Below, in pieces: positions 8,068-18,177 of a DNA stretch of 64,000 nt. The position numbers and the translations under genes were made by a program. How positions within the stretch are numbered: position 1 is the stretch's first letter; each line of letters begins with the position of its first letter. The stretch is from CAWKMN01 sp963850765 (lineage in GTDB: Bacteria > Chloroflexota > Anaerolineae > Aggregatilineales > Aggregatilineaceae): positions 1 to 64,000 of the forward strand of contig CAWKMN010000001.1 in NCBI GenBank assembly GCA_963850765.1. Reading direction: 5' to 3'. A model generated the notes under the pieces. It did not search any database, was not told where the DNA came from, and saw nothing but the letters and a program-made list of their open reading frames with translations.

Positions 8068-9717
8068 ATGGATACCTCGAAAGATGTGCTGACCGTCGGC
8101 AGCATGCTGCAAATGCCCGCCTTCGCGCGGGGCGTATTGGTGGCTGGGGCGGGGGGCCTGGATAACATCATCCGGTGGGTGCATATTGTCGATCTGCCGG
8201 AAGCCAAATACGAATGGGCGCGCGGCGGCGAACTGCTGCTCACGTCCGGGGTGGGGCTGCGTGACGCGCCCGAGCGACAGGCGGCGCTGATCCCGACGCT
8301 GGCCCAGCGCGGACTGGCGGGACTCGTGTTGTCGGTCGGCCTTCACCTCGCTCATGCGCCGGAGGCGATGCGTGCGGCCGCCGATCAGCTCAACTTCCCG
8401 ATCATCGAGCTTCCTCCGGATGTGCCGTTTGTTGAGATCACCCGCATGGTGCTGACGCAGATCGTCAACCACCAGTATTTTCTGCGCGAGCGCGCCGAAG
8501 AAATTCACCGCACACTGACCACGCTCGTACTGGAAGGCGGCACGCTGCAAGGCGTGGCCGATGCCCTGGCCGAGATTCTCCAACGGTCGATCACGATCGA
8601 AACGACTTCGTTTGAAATCCTGGCGGCGGCGCGGGTAGGCGTGGAAGACGCCGCGCGGCAGCGCACTGTTGCCAACGGGCGCACCCCGCCGGCCCTGGCG
8701 CAGCAGCTCACCGAACTGGGCATCTACGAGCGTCTGCTGGCCGAACGCCGCCCGATCCGCGTGCCCGCCCTGCCCGCGCTGGATATGACGATGGAGCGCA
8801 TCGTTTCCCCGATCATTGTGGACGGTGAGATCATCGGCTACGTATGGATCATCGCCGGGGAAAATCATCTGGACGCGCTGGATGAGCTGGCGATTGAACA
8901 CGCGGCGACGGTCGCGGCGCTGATCATGCACAAAGAGCGCGCCGTGCAGTACGCGGCGATGTCGCTGCGCGGGGATTTCTTCGAGCAGCTTCTGCACTAT
9001 GCCGACCCACCCGATCTGCGCGTGGTCGAGCGCGCCCACCAGTTGAATTTCTGCCTGGACTGCGGCTATCAGGTCCTGGTTGCCGTGGGCGATGCGGGGG
9101 AGAATCAAGGGCTGTCGCCGCTCCTGGTGCGGATCGAGCAGCGCATGGAGCATATCCACCCGGCACTGGTGATCCCGCGCGGGCGGCGCGCGGTGATCGT
9201 GCTTCACGGCTATCGCCTGACGGGCGCGGCACGAGTTGCTCAGGGCTTGGTCGATTCACTCAGCCGCCCCACGGAGCCGCTGCTGATCGGGATCGGGCGG
9301 CCCATCGACCGGATTACCGATCTGCGCCTGAGCTACAACCAGGCGGCGGAAGCGGCGGACGTGGCGCGCGCCCTGGGCCGGCGCAGCGGTACGCTTCACT
9401 TTGACGACCTGGGGCTGCTGCACTGGCTGCGCCACCTGCCGCCCGACACGATCCGCGAAAACGTCTATATGAAGGCCGTCGAACTACTGGCGGCGTATGA
9501 CAACGAGAACCAGACCGACCTGCTGCAAACGCTGGAAACGTATCTTGAAGCGCCCAGCGTGGGCGAGGCGGCCGATCTGCTGTATGTCCACCGCAACACC
9601 CTCTCCTACCGGCTGCAGCGCATCGAAAAGCTGCTCCAGGTCGACCTGAATGACCCTGTCCAGCGGCTCAACCTGTATGTCGCAGCCAAGTGCCATCGCG
9701 TTAACAGCATCCGCTAA
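8068..9717 (+). CDS. PucR family transcriptional regulator
   Basis: The 549-residue protein has the three-part PucR/CdaR layout. An N-terminal PucR domain spans about residues 5-130 (TVGSML at the start, GGELLLTSG and LVLSVG). A middle GGDEF-like region follows. A C-terminal helix-turn-helix of the HTH_30 type lies at about 485-545 and includes YVHRNTLSYRLQRIEKLL. Relatives control use of purines, amino acids or other nitrogen compounds. It is divergent from PhyH and lies just upstream of the MttB/Sox operon, which makes it the likely local regulator. The start at 8068 follows from the conserved N-terminus. Confidence 0.92.
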   Translation: MDTSKDVLTVGSMLQMPAFARGVLVAGAGGLDNIIRWVHIVDLPEAKYEWARGGELLLTSGVGLRDAPERQAALIPTLAQRGLAGLVLSVGLHLAHAPEAMRAAADQLNFPIIELPPDVPFVEITRMVLTQIVNHQYFLRERAEEIHRTLTTLVLEGGTLQGVADALAEILQRSITIETTSFEILAAARVGVEDAARQRTVANGRTPPALAQQLTELGIYERLLAERRPIRVPALPALDMTMERIVSPIIVDGEIIGYVWIIAGENHLDALDELAIEHAATVAALIMHKERAVQYAAMSLRGDFFEQLLHYADPPDLRVVERAHQLNFCLDCGYQVLVAVGDAGENQGLSPLLVRIEQRMEHIHPALVIPRGRRAVIVLHGYRLTGAARVAQGLVDSLSRPTEPLLIGIGRPIDRITDLRLSYNQAAEAADVARALGRRSGTLHFDDLGLLHWLRHLPPDTIRENVYMKAVELLAAYDNENQTDLLQTLETYLEAPSVGEAADLLYVHRNTLSYRLQRIEKLLQVDLNDPVQRLNLYVAAKCHRVNSIR

Positions 9718-9734
9718 TTGTGCGCGGCGCACAA
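9718..9734. promoter_or_regulatory. Inverted repeat TTGTGCGC-G-GCGCACAA
   Basis: This 17-bp perfect inverted repeat begins directly after the PucR stop codon and 137 bases before the MttB-like start. It shares TTGTG/CACAA half-sites with the palindrome at 7992 but with wider spacing. It could be an operator for the downstream operon. It could also be a weak hairpin terminator, but no T-tract follows. Confidence 0.45.
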
Positions 9735-9870
9735 ACAGCCGCGTCAAATATTGGGGACCTGCCCATCGAGTCTGCCCTTATACTATCTGTAGCGTCTTCT
9801 ATTAATCTCAGGCTTCGGGCTACGCTTGCGCGCCGGTAGTCGCTCGGAAGCCGCCCACCCGGAGCACGCT

Positions 9871-11340
9871 ATGCCCGGTCAACAGTCTAAGCGGAATATC
9901 TCCCCTGGGGGGATGGCGACTCACGCCTATCGCCCCCTGTCCGACTCCGACATCCAGCGGATTCACGAAGCGTCATTGACCGTGCTGGAACGCACCGGCA
10001 TACACCTCGGCCCCTCCGAAGCGCGCGAGATCTTTCTGGCGGCGGGCGCAGCAGCCGACGGCGATCGGGTGTTGATCCCGCGCGCGCTGGTCGAGGATAC
10101 GCTGTCGAAGGCGTGCCGCTCGTTTACGCTGGCGGGGCGCGATCCCGCCCACGATCTGATCATGTGCGGCGAGCGCGTCTACCTGGGCACCGGCGGCGCG
10201 GCGATCAAGGTGATGGATCTGGACGGCACGGTGCGCCAGCCCGTTTTGGCGGATATTGCGCGTATCGGGCGGCTGGTGGATGCGCTCGATCACATTCATT
10301 TTTACCTGCGCCCGGTCGTCGCGATGGATATGCCGCAGCACCTGCTCGACGTCAACACGGCGTATGCCGCGCTGGCGAGCACCACCAAGCACGTCATGAC
10401 CTCGGCCTATACGGTCGAGTCCGCGCGGGATGTGATCGAGCTGGCCGCGCTGGTCATGGGCAGCAAATCCGCCTACGAGGAGCGCCCAATTGTTTCGTTC
10501 GTGGCGTGCTGGGCCGTCAGCCCGCTGCGCTACGCGCCGGACACGGTGGCGGTGCTGATCGAACTGGTGCGGCAGAATGCCCCGGTGGCGATCTCCAGCG
10601 CGCCGCAGACGGGAGCGACCTCCCCCGCGGCCCTGGCGGGTACGCTGGTGCAGCTTAACGCCGAAGAACTGAGCGGCATCGTGTTGTGCAACCTCGTGCG
10701 GCCGGGCGCGCGGATTCTGATGGGCTATGTGCCGCTGGTGTCCGATCTGCGCACGGGCCGTTATGCAGGGGGCGCGCCGGAATACGCGCTGATGAACGCG
10801 GCGGCGACTCAGATGGCCCATTTTTACGGCATCCCGATCTACAACTCCGCGGGATTGTCCGACAGCAAGATCCCGGATGCACAGGCCGGCTATGAGAAGG
10901 CGCTGTCGGTCGTTACGGCGGCCCTGGCGGGTACGAATTTCACGCACCACGCGGCCGGTTTTGTCGAAAATATGCTGTGCGTGGCCTACGAGCAGTATGT
11001 GATCGATGACGAGATCAACGGCAGCGTGATGCGGCTGGTGCGCGGGATCGAGGTTTCGGACGAGACGCTGTCGGTGGATGTGATCGATGCGGTGTGCCGC
11101 CATGAGGGGCACTATCTGGTCACGGATCAGAGTGTGGCGCTCATGCGCAGCGAATTCACCTATCCGCACACGGCGGATCGCCTGAGCCGTCTCGACTGGG
11201 AAAGCGCCGGGGCGCTGGATATGCGCGAGCGGGCACGGCAGCGGGCGCGGGATATTCTGGGGACGCACCAACCGCAGCGCCTCGATCCGGCCGTCGATGA
11301 GGCCATTCGGGCGCGTTTTGACATTTTGCTCCACGAATAG
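9871..11340 (+). CDS. Trimethylamine methyltransferase (MttB) family protein, non-pyrrolysine type
   Basis: The 489-residue product is a TIM-barrel MttB-superfamily methyltransferase. True trimethylamine MttB has an in-frame amber codon for pyrrolysine; this frame is uninterrupted. It therefore belongs to the large non-Pyl group that includes glycine-betaine (MtgB), proline-betaine and carnitine demethylases, which pass a methyl to a corrinoid protein. Typical segments are the GTGGAAIKVMDLDG stretch near residue 110 and the TTKHVMTSAYTVE stretch. The ATG at 9871 has GGAG eight bases upstream. The Sox genes follow directly. No corrinoid-binding partner is in the window, so its methyl acceptor is unknown. 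Confidence 0.9.
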   Translation: MPGQQSKRNISPGGMATHAYRPLSDSDIQRIHEASLTVLERTGIHLGPSEAREIFLAAGAAADGDRVLIPRALVEDTLSKACRSFTLAGRDPAHDLIMCGERVYLGTGGAAIKVMDLDGTVRQPVLADIARIGRLVDALDHIHFYLRPVVAMDMPQHLLDVNTAYAALASTTKHVMTSAYTVESARDVIELAALVMGSKSAYEERPIVSFVACWAVSPLRYAPDTVAVLIELVRQNAPVAISSAPQTGATSPAALAGTLVQLNAEELSGIVLCNLVRPGARILMGYVPLVSDLRTGRYAGGAPEYALMNAAATQMAHFYGIPIYNSAGLSDSKIPDAQAGYEKALSVVTAALAGTNFTHHAAGFVENMLCVAYEQYVIDDEINGSVMRLVRGIEVSDETLSVDVIDAVCRHEGHYLVTDQSVALMRSEFTYPHTADRLSRLDWESAGALDMRERARQRARDILGTHQPQRLDPAVDEAIRARFDILLHE

Positions 11341-11350
11341 GGGGGCGTTG

Positions 11351-12583
11351 ATGCAGCTCATTCGGCAGGGATTAATCGGTGACAGGTCGCTGCGGCGCAT
11401 GTGGCGCGAGCATCCCCTTAAGGATCGCTACGACGTCGTGATTATTGGGGGCGGGATTCACGGGCTGGCGACGGCGTACTATCTGGCGCGCGATCACGGC
11501 ATCACGGATGTGGCCGTGCTCGAAAAACGTTATATCGGCGCGGGCGGCAGCGGGCGCAACACGGCGATTATCCGCTCGAATTATCTCACGCCGGAAGGGG
11601 TCGTCTTTTACGATGAGAGCGTCAAACTGTACGAACAGATGGCGCTCGACCTCGATTTTAACGTGATGTTCAGCCAGCGCGGCCACCTGACCCTGGCCCA
11701 CACCGACGCCGCCGTGCGCACGATGCGCTGGCGGGCCGAAGTCAACCAGATTCAGGGCGTGGACAGCCGCGTGATCTACCCGGACGAGATCGCGAAGCTG
11801 TGCCCCCTGCTCGATCTCAGCGATCACCCGCGCTACCCGATCCAGGCGGCGCTGTTCCATCCGCCCGGCGGCATCATCCGGCATGATGCGGTCGTGTGGG
11901 GCTACGCGCGCGGCGCTGACCGGCGCGGCGTCCATATTCACCAGCTCACCGAAGTCACCGGCATCGACGTGAGCCAGGGCCGGGTGGTGGGCGTCCAGAC
12001 GAACCGGGGCGCGATCAAGGCCGGAACGGTCATGAATGCGACGGCGGGCTGGGCCACCCTGATCAGCGATATGGCGGGGGTGCGCATGCCGATCACAACG
12101 CATCGACTGCACGCCTGCGTGACCGAGCCGCTGAAACCGCTGATCCATGTGATCATCGTGTCGGGATCGCTGCACGTGTATGTCAGCCAGTCGGACCGGG
12201 GCGAACTGGTCATGGGATCGGGCATTGATCCCTTCCAGACCTATTCGATGGATTCCACGCTGGACTTTATGGAGAGCCTGAGCGCGCATATGCTGGAACT
12301 GCTGCCGAGTCTGGCGCGCGTCAGGATCATGCGGCAGTGGGCCGGGCTGTGTGATATGACCCCCGATTACAGCCCGGTGATGGGCTTTACGCCTGTGGAG
12401 GGGTTCGTGGTGGATGTCGGCTGGGGGACGTATGGCTTTAAGGCCGGGCCGGTCAGCGGTAAGCGGATGGCGGAGCTGATCGCCACTCAGAAGACGCCGG
12501 CTATGATCGCGCCGTTCCGGTTGTCGCGCTTTGAGGAACGGCGGCTGGTGGGTGAAAAGGGCGCGGCGTCGGTCGGGCAGTAA
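11351..12583 (+). CDS. soxB: Sarcosine oxidase beta subunit-like FAD oxidoreductase
   Basis: The 410-residue flavoprotein has an N-terminal Rossmann motif (VVIIGGGIHGLATAYYLA) and the DAO fold, with SGRNTAIIRSNY following as in heterotetrameric sarcosine oxidase beta. The C-terminal GWGTYGFKAGPVSGKRMAELI is the usual FAD-contacting end. In the family this subunit oxidatively demethylates sarcosine or a related N-methyl amine. It starts ten bases after the MttB-like gene, with a G-rich ribosome site, and is followed by soxD, A and G. The exact amine is inferred, not shown. Confidence 0.9.
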   Translation: MQLIRQGLIGDRSLRRMWREHPLKDRYDVVIIGGGIHGLATAYYLARDHGITDVAVLEKRYIGAGGSGRNTAIIRSNYLTPEGVVFYDESVKLYEQMALDLDFNVMFSQRGHLTLAHTDAAVRTMRWRAEVNQIQGVDSRVIYPDEIAKLCPLLDLSDHPRYPIQAALFHPPGGIIRHDAVVWGYARGADRRGVHIHQLTEVTGIDVSQGRVVGVQTNRGAIKAGTVMNATAGWATLISDMAGVRMPITTHRLHACVTEPLKPLIHVIIVSGSLHVYVSQSDRGELVMGSGIDPFQTYSMDSTLDFMESLSAHMLELLPSLARVRIMRQWAGLCDMTPDYSPVMGFTPVEGFVVDVGWGTYGFKAGPVSGKRMAELIATQKTPAMIAPFRLSRFEERRLVGEKGAASVGQ

Positions 12584-12597
12584 CAGGAGGCAAGAGC

Positions 12598-12861
12598 GTG
12601 ATCGTATTGACCTGTCCTAACTGCGGCGAACGGAATGTGACTGAATTTCGGTATGGCGGCGAGGCGCGACCGCGACCGGGTGCGGAAAGTCCCGATCCGG
12701 CGGGGTGGGCGGCGTATCTGTATATGCGCGCCAATCCGTCGGGTCCGCTGCGCGAGTGGTGGTATCATCGCGCGGGGTGCGGGTGCTGGTTTGTTGCGGA
12801 ACGTCACACCCAGACGCAGGACGTGATCCGCACCTACCTGTGGGAGGATCGCCCGTCATGA
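12598..12861 (+). CDS. soxD: Sarcosine oxidase delta subunit
   Basis: This 87-residue SoxD-family subunit has the N-terminal zinc-type CPNCGERNVTEF motif and the family ending built around REWWYHRAGCGCWFVAERHT. It starts at a GTG with a strong AGGAGG site. In heterotetrameric sarcosine oxidase this small subunit is structural and binds zinc. Its stop overlaps the soxA start in an ATGA. Confidence 0.93.
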   Translation: MIVLTCPNCGERNVTEFRYGGEARPRPGAESPDPAGWAAYLYMRANPSGPLREWWYHRAGCGCWFVAERHTQTQDVIRTYLWEDRPS

Positions 12862-15666
12862 CCCGGCTACCGGATGCGCCATCGCAGGTAATCAAACGCG
12901 ACACCGTGCTTCGTTTTACGTTTGATGGCCGGGCCTACTCGGCCTACGAAGGGGATACCATCGCGTCGGCGCTGGCGGCGGCCGGCGTGACGACGTTCAG
13001 CCGGTCATTCAAATATCACCGGCGGCGCGGCCTGCTGTGCGCGGCGGGACGCTGTCCGAACTGCCTCGTGCGGGTGGGGGATGAGCCCAACGTGCGGGCG
13101 TGCCGGACCCCGGTTGCGCAGGGCATGGTTGTCACCTCACAAAACGCGTGGCCGTCGCTCCAGCGTGACGTGATGAGTCTGATTCAGCGGGTGAGCCGCT
13201 TTTTGCCGGCCGGGTTTTACTACAAAACGTTTATGCGACCACGGGCGCTGTGGCCCATCTACGAACGGATCATCCGGCGGGCGGCGGGTCTGGGCCGCGT
13301 CGATCCTGACGCCAAGCCGCATCACCCGGCGAAGGTGTACAAACACGCCGACGTGGCCGTGATCGGCGGCGGTCCGGCGGGACTGAGCGCAGCGCAGGCA
13401 GCGGCACAAACGGGCGCGCGCGTGATCCTGCTCGAAGCGGAGCCCACGCTGGGCGGGCATCTGCGTTGGACACAGAACGATGCCTACACACCGCCGCCGC
13501 TGGACAGCGTCGAAGTGCTGACCGATACGACCGCCATCGGCATTTATGACGACCTGTGGATCGGCGCGGCGCACGGCGAGCAGTTGATCAAGCTGCGCGC
13601 GAAGGCCGTGGTCATCACCACCGGCGCGTATGACATCCCACTGCCATTTGAAAACAACGATCTGCCGGGTGTGATGTTGGGATCGGCGGTGCTGCGGCTC
13701 GCCCGGTTATGGGGTGTGCGGTCCCGGCTCGCGTGCGTTGGTGGTATCCGGGCACCGGCGCGGCCTGCAAACCGCGCTGGATCTGCGCGATCTCGGCATT
13801 GAAGTCGCCTCGGTGATCGACGCCCGCCCGAATCCCGATCCGGATCTGGTCGAGCAGTTGGCGCAGGCCGGGATCACGGTGCGCCCGGAAACGGTGATCA
13901 CCAGGGCGCTGGGACGACGTCACGTCCAGGGGGCGGAGGTCAGCGGAACACCCGGCCGCGTGGACTGCGATCTGATCGTGGTCTGCGCGGACACTGCGCC
14001 CGTCAATGATCTGCTGCTTCAGGCCGGGGCCAAACTGGCCTGGGTGGCCGATCTCGGCGCATTTATGCCCACGGACCTGCCGCCCGGTGTGTTCGCAGCG
14101 GGCAGCGTGACGGGGACGGAGGATCTCGACGCGGTCACGCGCGAAGGTTGGATGGCGGGCTTGCGCGCGGCACACGCCGCCGGCTGCGCTGAGGAGCCCG
14201 TGCAGAGCGAACAATCCTTGCAGGCGGAACGCGCGATCTTCGCGGCTTACCCGCTGCGGCCCGGCCAGCACGATGTGGTCTGCTGGTGCGAAGACGTAAC
14301 CAGCAAAGACATTCGCCACAGCATCGCCGAAGGCTACGACAGCATCGAGCTGATCAAACGTTATTCGACGATCAGTATGGGCCCCTGCCAGGGCAAGATG
14401 TGCAGCATCAACGCGATGCGGCTGGCCGCGCAGCTCACCGGCCAGACAGTCGCGGCCACGGGGACAACCACCGCTCGACCGCCGGTGGAGCCGGTTCTGA
14501 TGGACACGCTCGCCGGGCGGGTGATGGAGCCGGTCCGCGTGACGCCGCTGCACGCGTGGCACATCCGCCACAACGCCCACCTGATCAACGCCGGGCTGTG
14601 GAAGCGCCCGGAGCATTACGGCGATCCGGTGGCGGAAGCGCGGGCCGTGCGCGAGCGTGCCGGGATCATCGACGTGAGCACGCTCGGCAAGCTGCAAATC
14701 ACCGGGCCGGACGCAGCCTTGCTGCTCGAACGGTTGTACACGAATCGCTGGCGGGATCTCCGCGTGGGCCGGGTGCGCTACGGCGTGATGGTCAACGATG
14801 AAGGCGTGGTGATGGATGACGGCGTCACGGCTCGTCTTGCGGACGATCTCTACTACATGACCACCACGTCAAGCGGCGCTTCCGGCGTGCATGAGTGGAT
14901 CGAGTGGTGGCTGCAAAGCGGCTGGCCGTTTGATGTGCAGGTCGTGAATGTGACGGAAGCTTATGCCGCGTTTAATGTGGCCGGGCCGCGTGCCCGCGAC
15001 GTCGTCGCCCAGGTCGTCGCGCCGGATTTCGACGTGAGCCGCGAGGTGTTCCCCTATCTGCACGTCCGGCAGACCCAGGTAGCGGGCGCACCCGCGATCA
15101 TTTTGCGGATCGGGTTCACCGGCGAGTTAAGCTACGAGATCCACGTGCCGAGCGGATTTGGCGCGCACGTGTGGCAGGCCCTGATCGACGCGGGCGACGC
15201 CGTGGGCATGGTGCCCTTTGGCATGGAGGCGCAGCGCATCCTGCGATTGGAGAAGGGGCACATCCTGGTCGGGCAAGAGACAGACGCCCTGACAAATCCA
15301 TTCGAGGCGAATATGGGATGGGCCGTCAAGCTGGACAAGGACGATTTTCTCGGCAGGCCCTCGCTGATATCCCAGGCGGACGGCGTCGAAAAGCGGCTGG
15401 TTGGCTTCGAAATGGTGGACGGGGTGATGCCCGAAGAGGCGAACCAGATCGTGCAGCCCGGTTCGACCGGACTCACCATCATCGGGCGCGTGACCAGCGT
15501 CCGGCGCAGCCCAACGTTGAACAAGATTATCGGGTTATGCTGGCTCCCGGCAGAGATGGCCCACAGTGGACAGACGTTTACGGTCCGCGTGCGTGGAGAA
15601 CTGCAAACTGGGCGCGTGGTCGATGTGCCGTTTGTCGATCCCGACGGCAGCCGGTTACGGATGTAG
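12858..15666 (+). CDS. soxA: Sarcosine oxidase alpha subunit-like protein with two [2Fe-2S] motifs (frameshifted)
   Basis: Read as one gene of about 935 residues, the order is a ferredoxin-like domain, an NAD/FAD pyridine-nucleotide domain (VAVIGGGPAGLSAAQAAA), a linker and a C-terminal GcvT/aminomethyltransferase domain. The GcvT domain would pass the released C1 unit to tetrahydrofolate. A +1 base near 13719-13724 splits the frame between LWGVR and PGSRALVVSG; removing one base restores both sides. Unlike classical SoxA it keeps cysteines: CAAGRCPNC plus a later Cys near the N-terminus, and CWC followed 32 residues later by CQGKMC, the BFD-type pattern seen in HcnB and opine oxidases. An iron-sulfur electron path is therefore likely. 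Substrate not proven. Confidence 0.85.
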
Positions 15667-15677
15667 GAATGGAACCC

Positions 15678-16220
15678 ATGCTGACGACACGGAGTGATCT
15701 TCCTTACGTTTCACCACTGGCCGGGCTGGCGGATGGGCCGGTGGGTCCTGAGACGGCCCAGCTTCTGGATTGGAGCGGACGCCGTGTGCTGGACGTGCGC
15801 GGTCGTGAGCGTCCGGCGGCGCTGCGCGATACAGCCGCGACCGAAGCGATCGGTGAGGCGGCCTGCGTGCAGAATGGCATCTGGATGCGGCTGCGCGCCG
15901 ACCGCTGGTTTTATGTCGCGCTGTCCGCGTCGGATGCTGCGGAGATCAACGAGCCAGGGCTGACGGATGTCACCCACGCTTACGCGATCCTGCTGCTGCG
16001 CGGTGCGCGTGTGCCGGGAGTGCTGGCGCAGGTGTGCGCGCTGGATTTTGATCACCGGGCGTTCCCCGATCACCGGGCGGCGCAGACGAGTCTGGCCAAG
16101 GTTCCGGCGCTGATCGTGCGACTGGATGCCGAAGCCCAGGGTTATCTGATCCTGGTCGAGCGGTCGGTCGCCGCGTATGTATGGGAAGTGATCGCGGGCA
16201 CCCTGACCACCACGGCGTAG
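15678..16220 (+). CDS. soxG: Sarcosine oxidase gamma subunit-like protein
   Basis: The 180-residue product has the weakly conserved SoxG/GcvT-like fold: an N-terminal SPLAGLADG stretch, then VPGVLAQVCALDFDHRAFPDHRAAQTSLAKVPALIVRL in segments, and a final LVERSVAAYVWEVI. In the tetramer gamma supports the alpha folate-binding domain. It starts 11 bases after soxA; the ATG at 15678 has AGGAATGG upstream, better than an ATG nine bases earlier. The assignment rests partly on operon position. Confidence 0.78.
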   Translation: MLTTRSDLPYVSPLAGLADGPVGPETAQLLDWSGRRVLDVRGRERPAALRDTAATEAIGEAACVQNGIWMRLRADRWFYVALSASDAAEINEPGLTDVTHAYAILLLRGARVPGVLAQVCALDFDHRAFPDHRAAQTSLAKVPALIVRLDAEAQGYLILVERSVAAYVWEVIAGTLTTTA

Positions 16221-16393
16221 TTGCGCTGTGGCGAATTACGTACACAATTAAGATAACCATACATGGAAATTCGGGATTCCACCAAAGGGCTTTCGCCTGT
16301 GGTCCGATCGACAGATCGGGCGTCGGGCATAGTGCGAAAGGGAGTACCAAGCAAATAACGTTCAGACAAGATCGTAAAGAGAGGAAATGCGTT

Positions 16394-18052
16394 ATGAAAT
16401 TCAATCCAAAGGACCTGCGCGCGCGCAATGACAAGGTCCGTGAAGCTCATTTCCAGTACGAGTCTGGGCGCATTACGCGCCGGGAGTTCCTGCGATTTTC
16501 GTCGATGTTGGGAGGTGGCGCAATTGCAGCCGCGCTTCTGCCACCCGTCCAACGAGCCCAACTGCGGCGTCCGCGCTACCGGCAGACCGCACCACGCCGG
16601 GGCGGCACGGTGGTTAACGCGATGTCGGTTGATACCAACCGCTTCGATGATCCCGCCAAGTTGAATCTGGTATACCCCTCGAACTTTGTCCGCCAGGTGT
16701 GCGACTGGCTGGTGGTTCTGGACACCGACCTGAACCTGCAGCCGCAGCTCGCAACGGAGTGGACGCCTTCTGAAGATGGCCTGACATGGACGCTCAAGCT
16801 GCGTGAAGGCGTGAAATTCAACCACGGCAAGGATTTCAACGCGGATGACGTGGTCTTCACGATCAACCGGCTGGTTGACCCGGAAACGGCGTCAGGGTTC
16901 GCGGCGGCCGCGAACATGGTGACCGGCGCGGAAAAGGTCGATGACTTCACCGTCAACATTCACACCAATCGCGTGTCAGCAGATTTCATTTACACGCTCT
17001 TCCTCTACCAGGCGGCGGTTCTGCCCGCCGATTGGCCGGGCGATTTCTTCACGAATCCCTGGGGAACCGGACCTTTCACCATTGCCAACTGGGCTCCCGG
17101 TGAAAACATCCGCTTCGAAGCGCGGGATGACTATTGGCAGATGGGCGAAGATGGCAGCCCACTGCCGTACCTGGACGCCGTTGAGTTTGTGTATTTCCCT
17201 GACGAACTGTCGCGCCTGAGTGCGATGCAAGAGGGAACGCTGCACATGGGTGACGCGGACATCGCGTTGAAGGAAGACTACGATGCCCTGGACGGCTACG
17301 ACTTCCTGGGAGTGCAAACCGGCAACCTGCACATTGCGGTGCTGCACTTTAACGAGAAGCCCTGGACCGATCCCAATGTGCGCGAAGCGTTCAAGCTGGT
17401 GGTTGATCGCCAGAACTACGCCGATACGCTCTACCTCGGCTATGCCATCCCAGCGGATGACCACCCCATCGCGCCGGGCATGTATCCGCTGGCTCCAGCG
17501 GAACAGCACCCGCGCCAGCAAGACTACGAAAAGGCGCGCCAGTTGTTGGCCGATGCCGGCTATCCCGATGGGATCGACCTCAAGGCCTTCTACATCGACG
17601 CCGGTTCGGATGGCGGGTTTGCCGAGAACTTTGCCATCTTCATGGCATCCCAGGCGGAACCGGCCGGGTTCCGGATCGAACTCCAGCCTACGCCAGACTA
17701 CTGGAATATCTGGTTGAATGACTGGGGCGAGAATACAATGGGCATCTCGAACTGGGCGCAGAAGAATACGGCCAGTGAGATGTTTAACCTCGCCTATCGA
17801 ACCGGCGCGGCCTGGAACGAATCGCACTGGACCAACACGGAATTCGATTCGCTGCTTGACGAGTTTGACCGCACGCTCGATCAGGAAGCGCGGCGCGGCC
17901 AGCTCGTACAGCTCACGGACATCCTGCGCAATGACGGCAGTGTGATGATCCCCGGCTTCCGCCAGAACTTCGCGGCCAAGTATGCCAAGCTGCACTACAA
18001 CCTGCACCCGCAGGCTTACGTGTGGATGGGCGACGCCTGGCTCGAAGAATAA
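16394..18052 (+). CDS. ABC transporter substrate-binding protein, peptide/opine/nickel (SBP_bac_5) family
   Basis: The 552-residue protein has a twin-arginine style leader (RITRREFLRFSSML followed by a short Ala/Gly stretch), so it is probably exported by Tat. The mature part shows SBP family 5 marks such as LATEWTPSEDGLTWTLKLREGVKF near residue 120 and an NPWGTGPF segment. An AGAGGAAA site precedes the ATG. It sits directly after soxG and before two permeases and a fused ATPase, so it should deliver the island's substrate, plausibly a methylated amine or a peptide or opine carrying one. Confidence 0.9.
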   Translation: MKFNPKDLRARNDKVREAHFQYESGRITRREFLRFSSMLGGGAIAAALLPPVQRAQLRRPRYRQTAPRRGGTVVNAMSVDTNRFDDPAKLNLVYPSNFVRQVCDWLVVLDTDLNLQPQLATEWTPSEDGLTWTLKLREGVKFNHGKDFNADDVVFTINRLVDPETASGFAAAANMVTGAEKVDDFTVNIHTNRVSADFIYTLFLYQAAVLPADWPGDFFTNPWGTGPFTIANWAPGENIRFEARDDYWQMGEDGSPLPYLDAVEFVYFPDELSRLSAMQEGTLHMGDADIALKEDYDALDGYDFLGVQTGNLHIAVLHFNEKPWTDPNVREAFKLVVDRQNYADTLYLGYAIPADDHPIAPGMYPLAPAEQHPRQQDYEKARQLLADAGYPDGIDLKAFYIDAGSDGGFAENFAIFMASQAEPAGFRIELQPTPDYWNIWLNDWGENTMGISNWAQKNTASEMFNLAYRTGAAWNESHWTNTEFDSLLDEFDRTLDQEARRGQLVQLTDILRNDGSVMIPGFRQNFAAKYAKLHYNLHPQAYVWMGDAWLEE

Positions 18053-18177
18053 CGGTTCTGTAACGGTAGGGACGCCCGACCTCTACCGGTCTATATCGCC
18101 GTGGTTCCTGTGGCGAACTGCCATAGGAACCACAAATTCTAAGTAATTGGTTATTAGTTTTTGGTTCAGTTAAGTAT

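Noticed and set aside
9871..11340. Pyrrolysine-dependent trimethylamine methyltransferase
   Set aside because: The frame runs through without an amber codon, and no pyrrolysine genes are visible.
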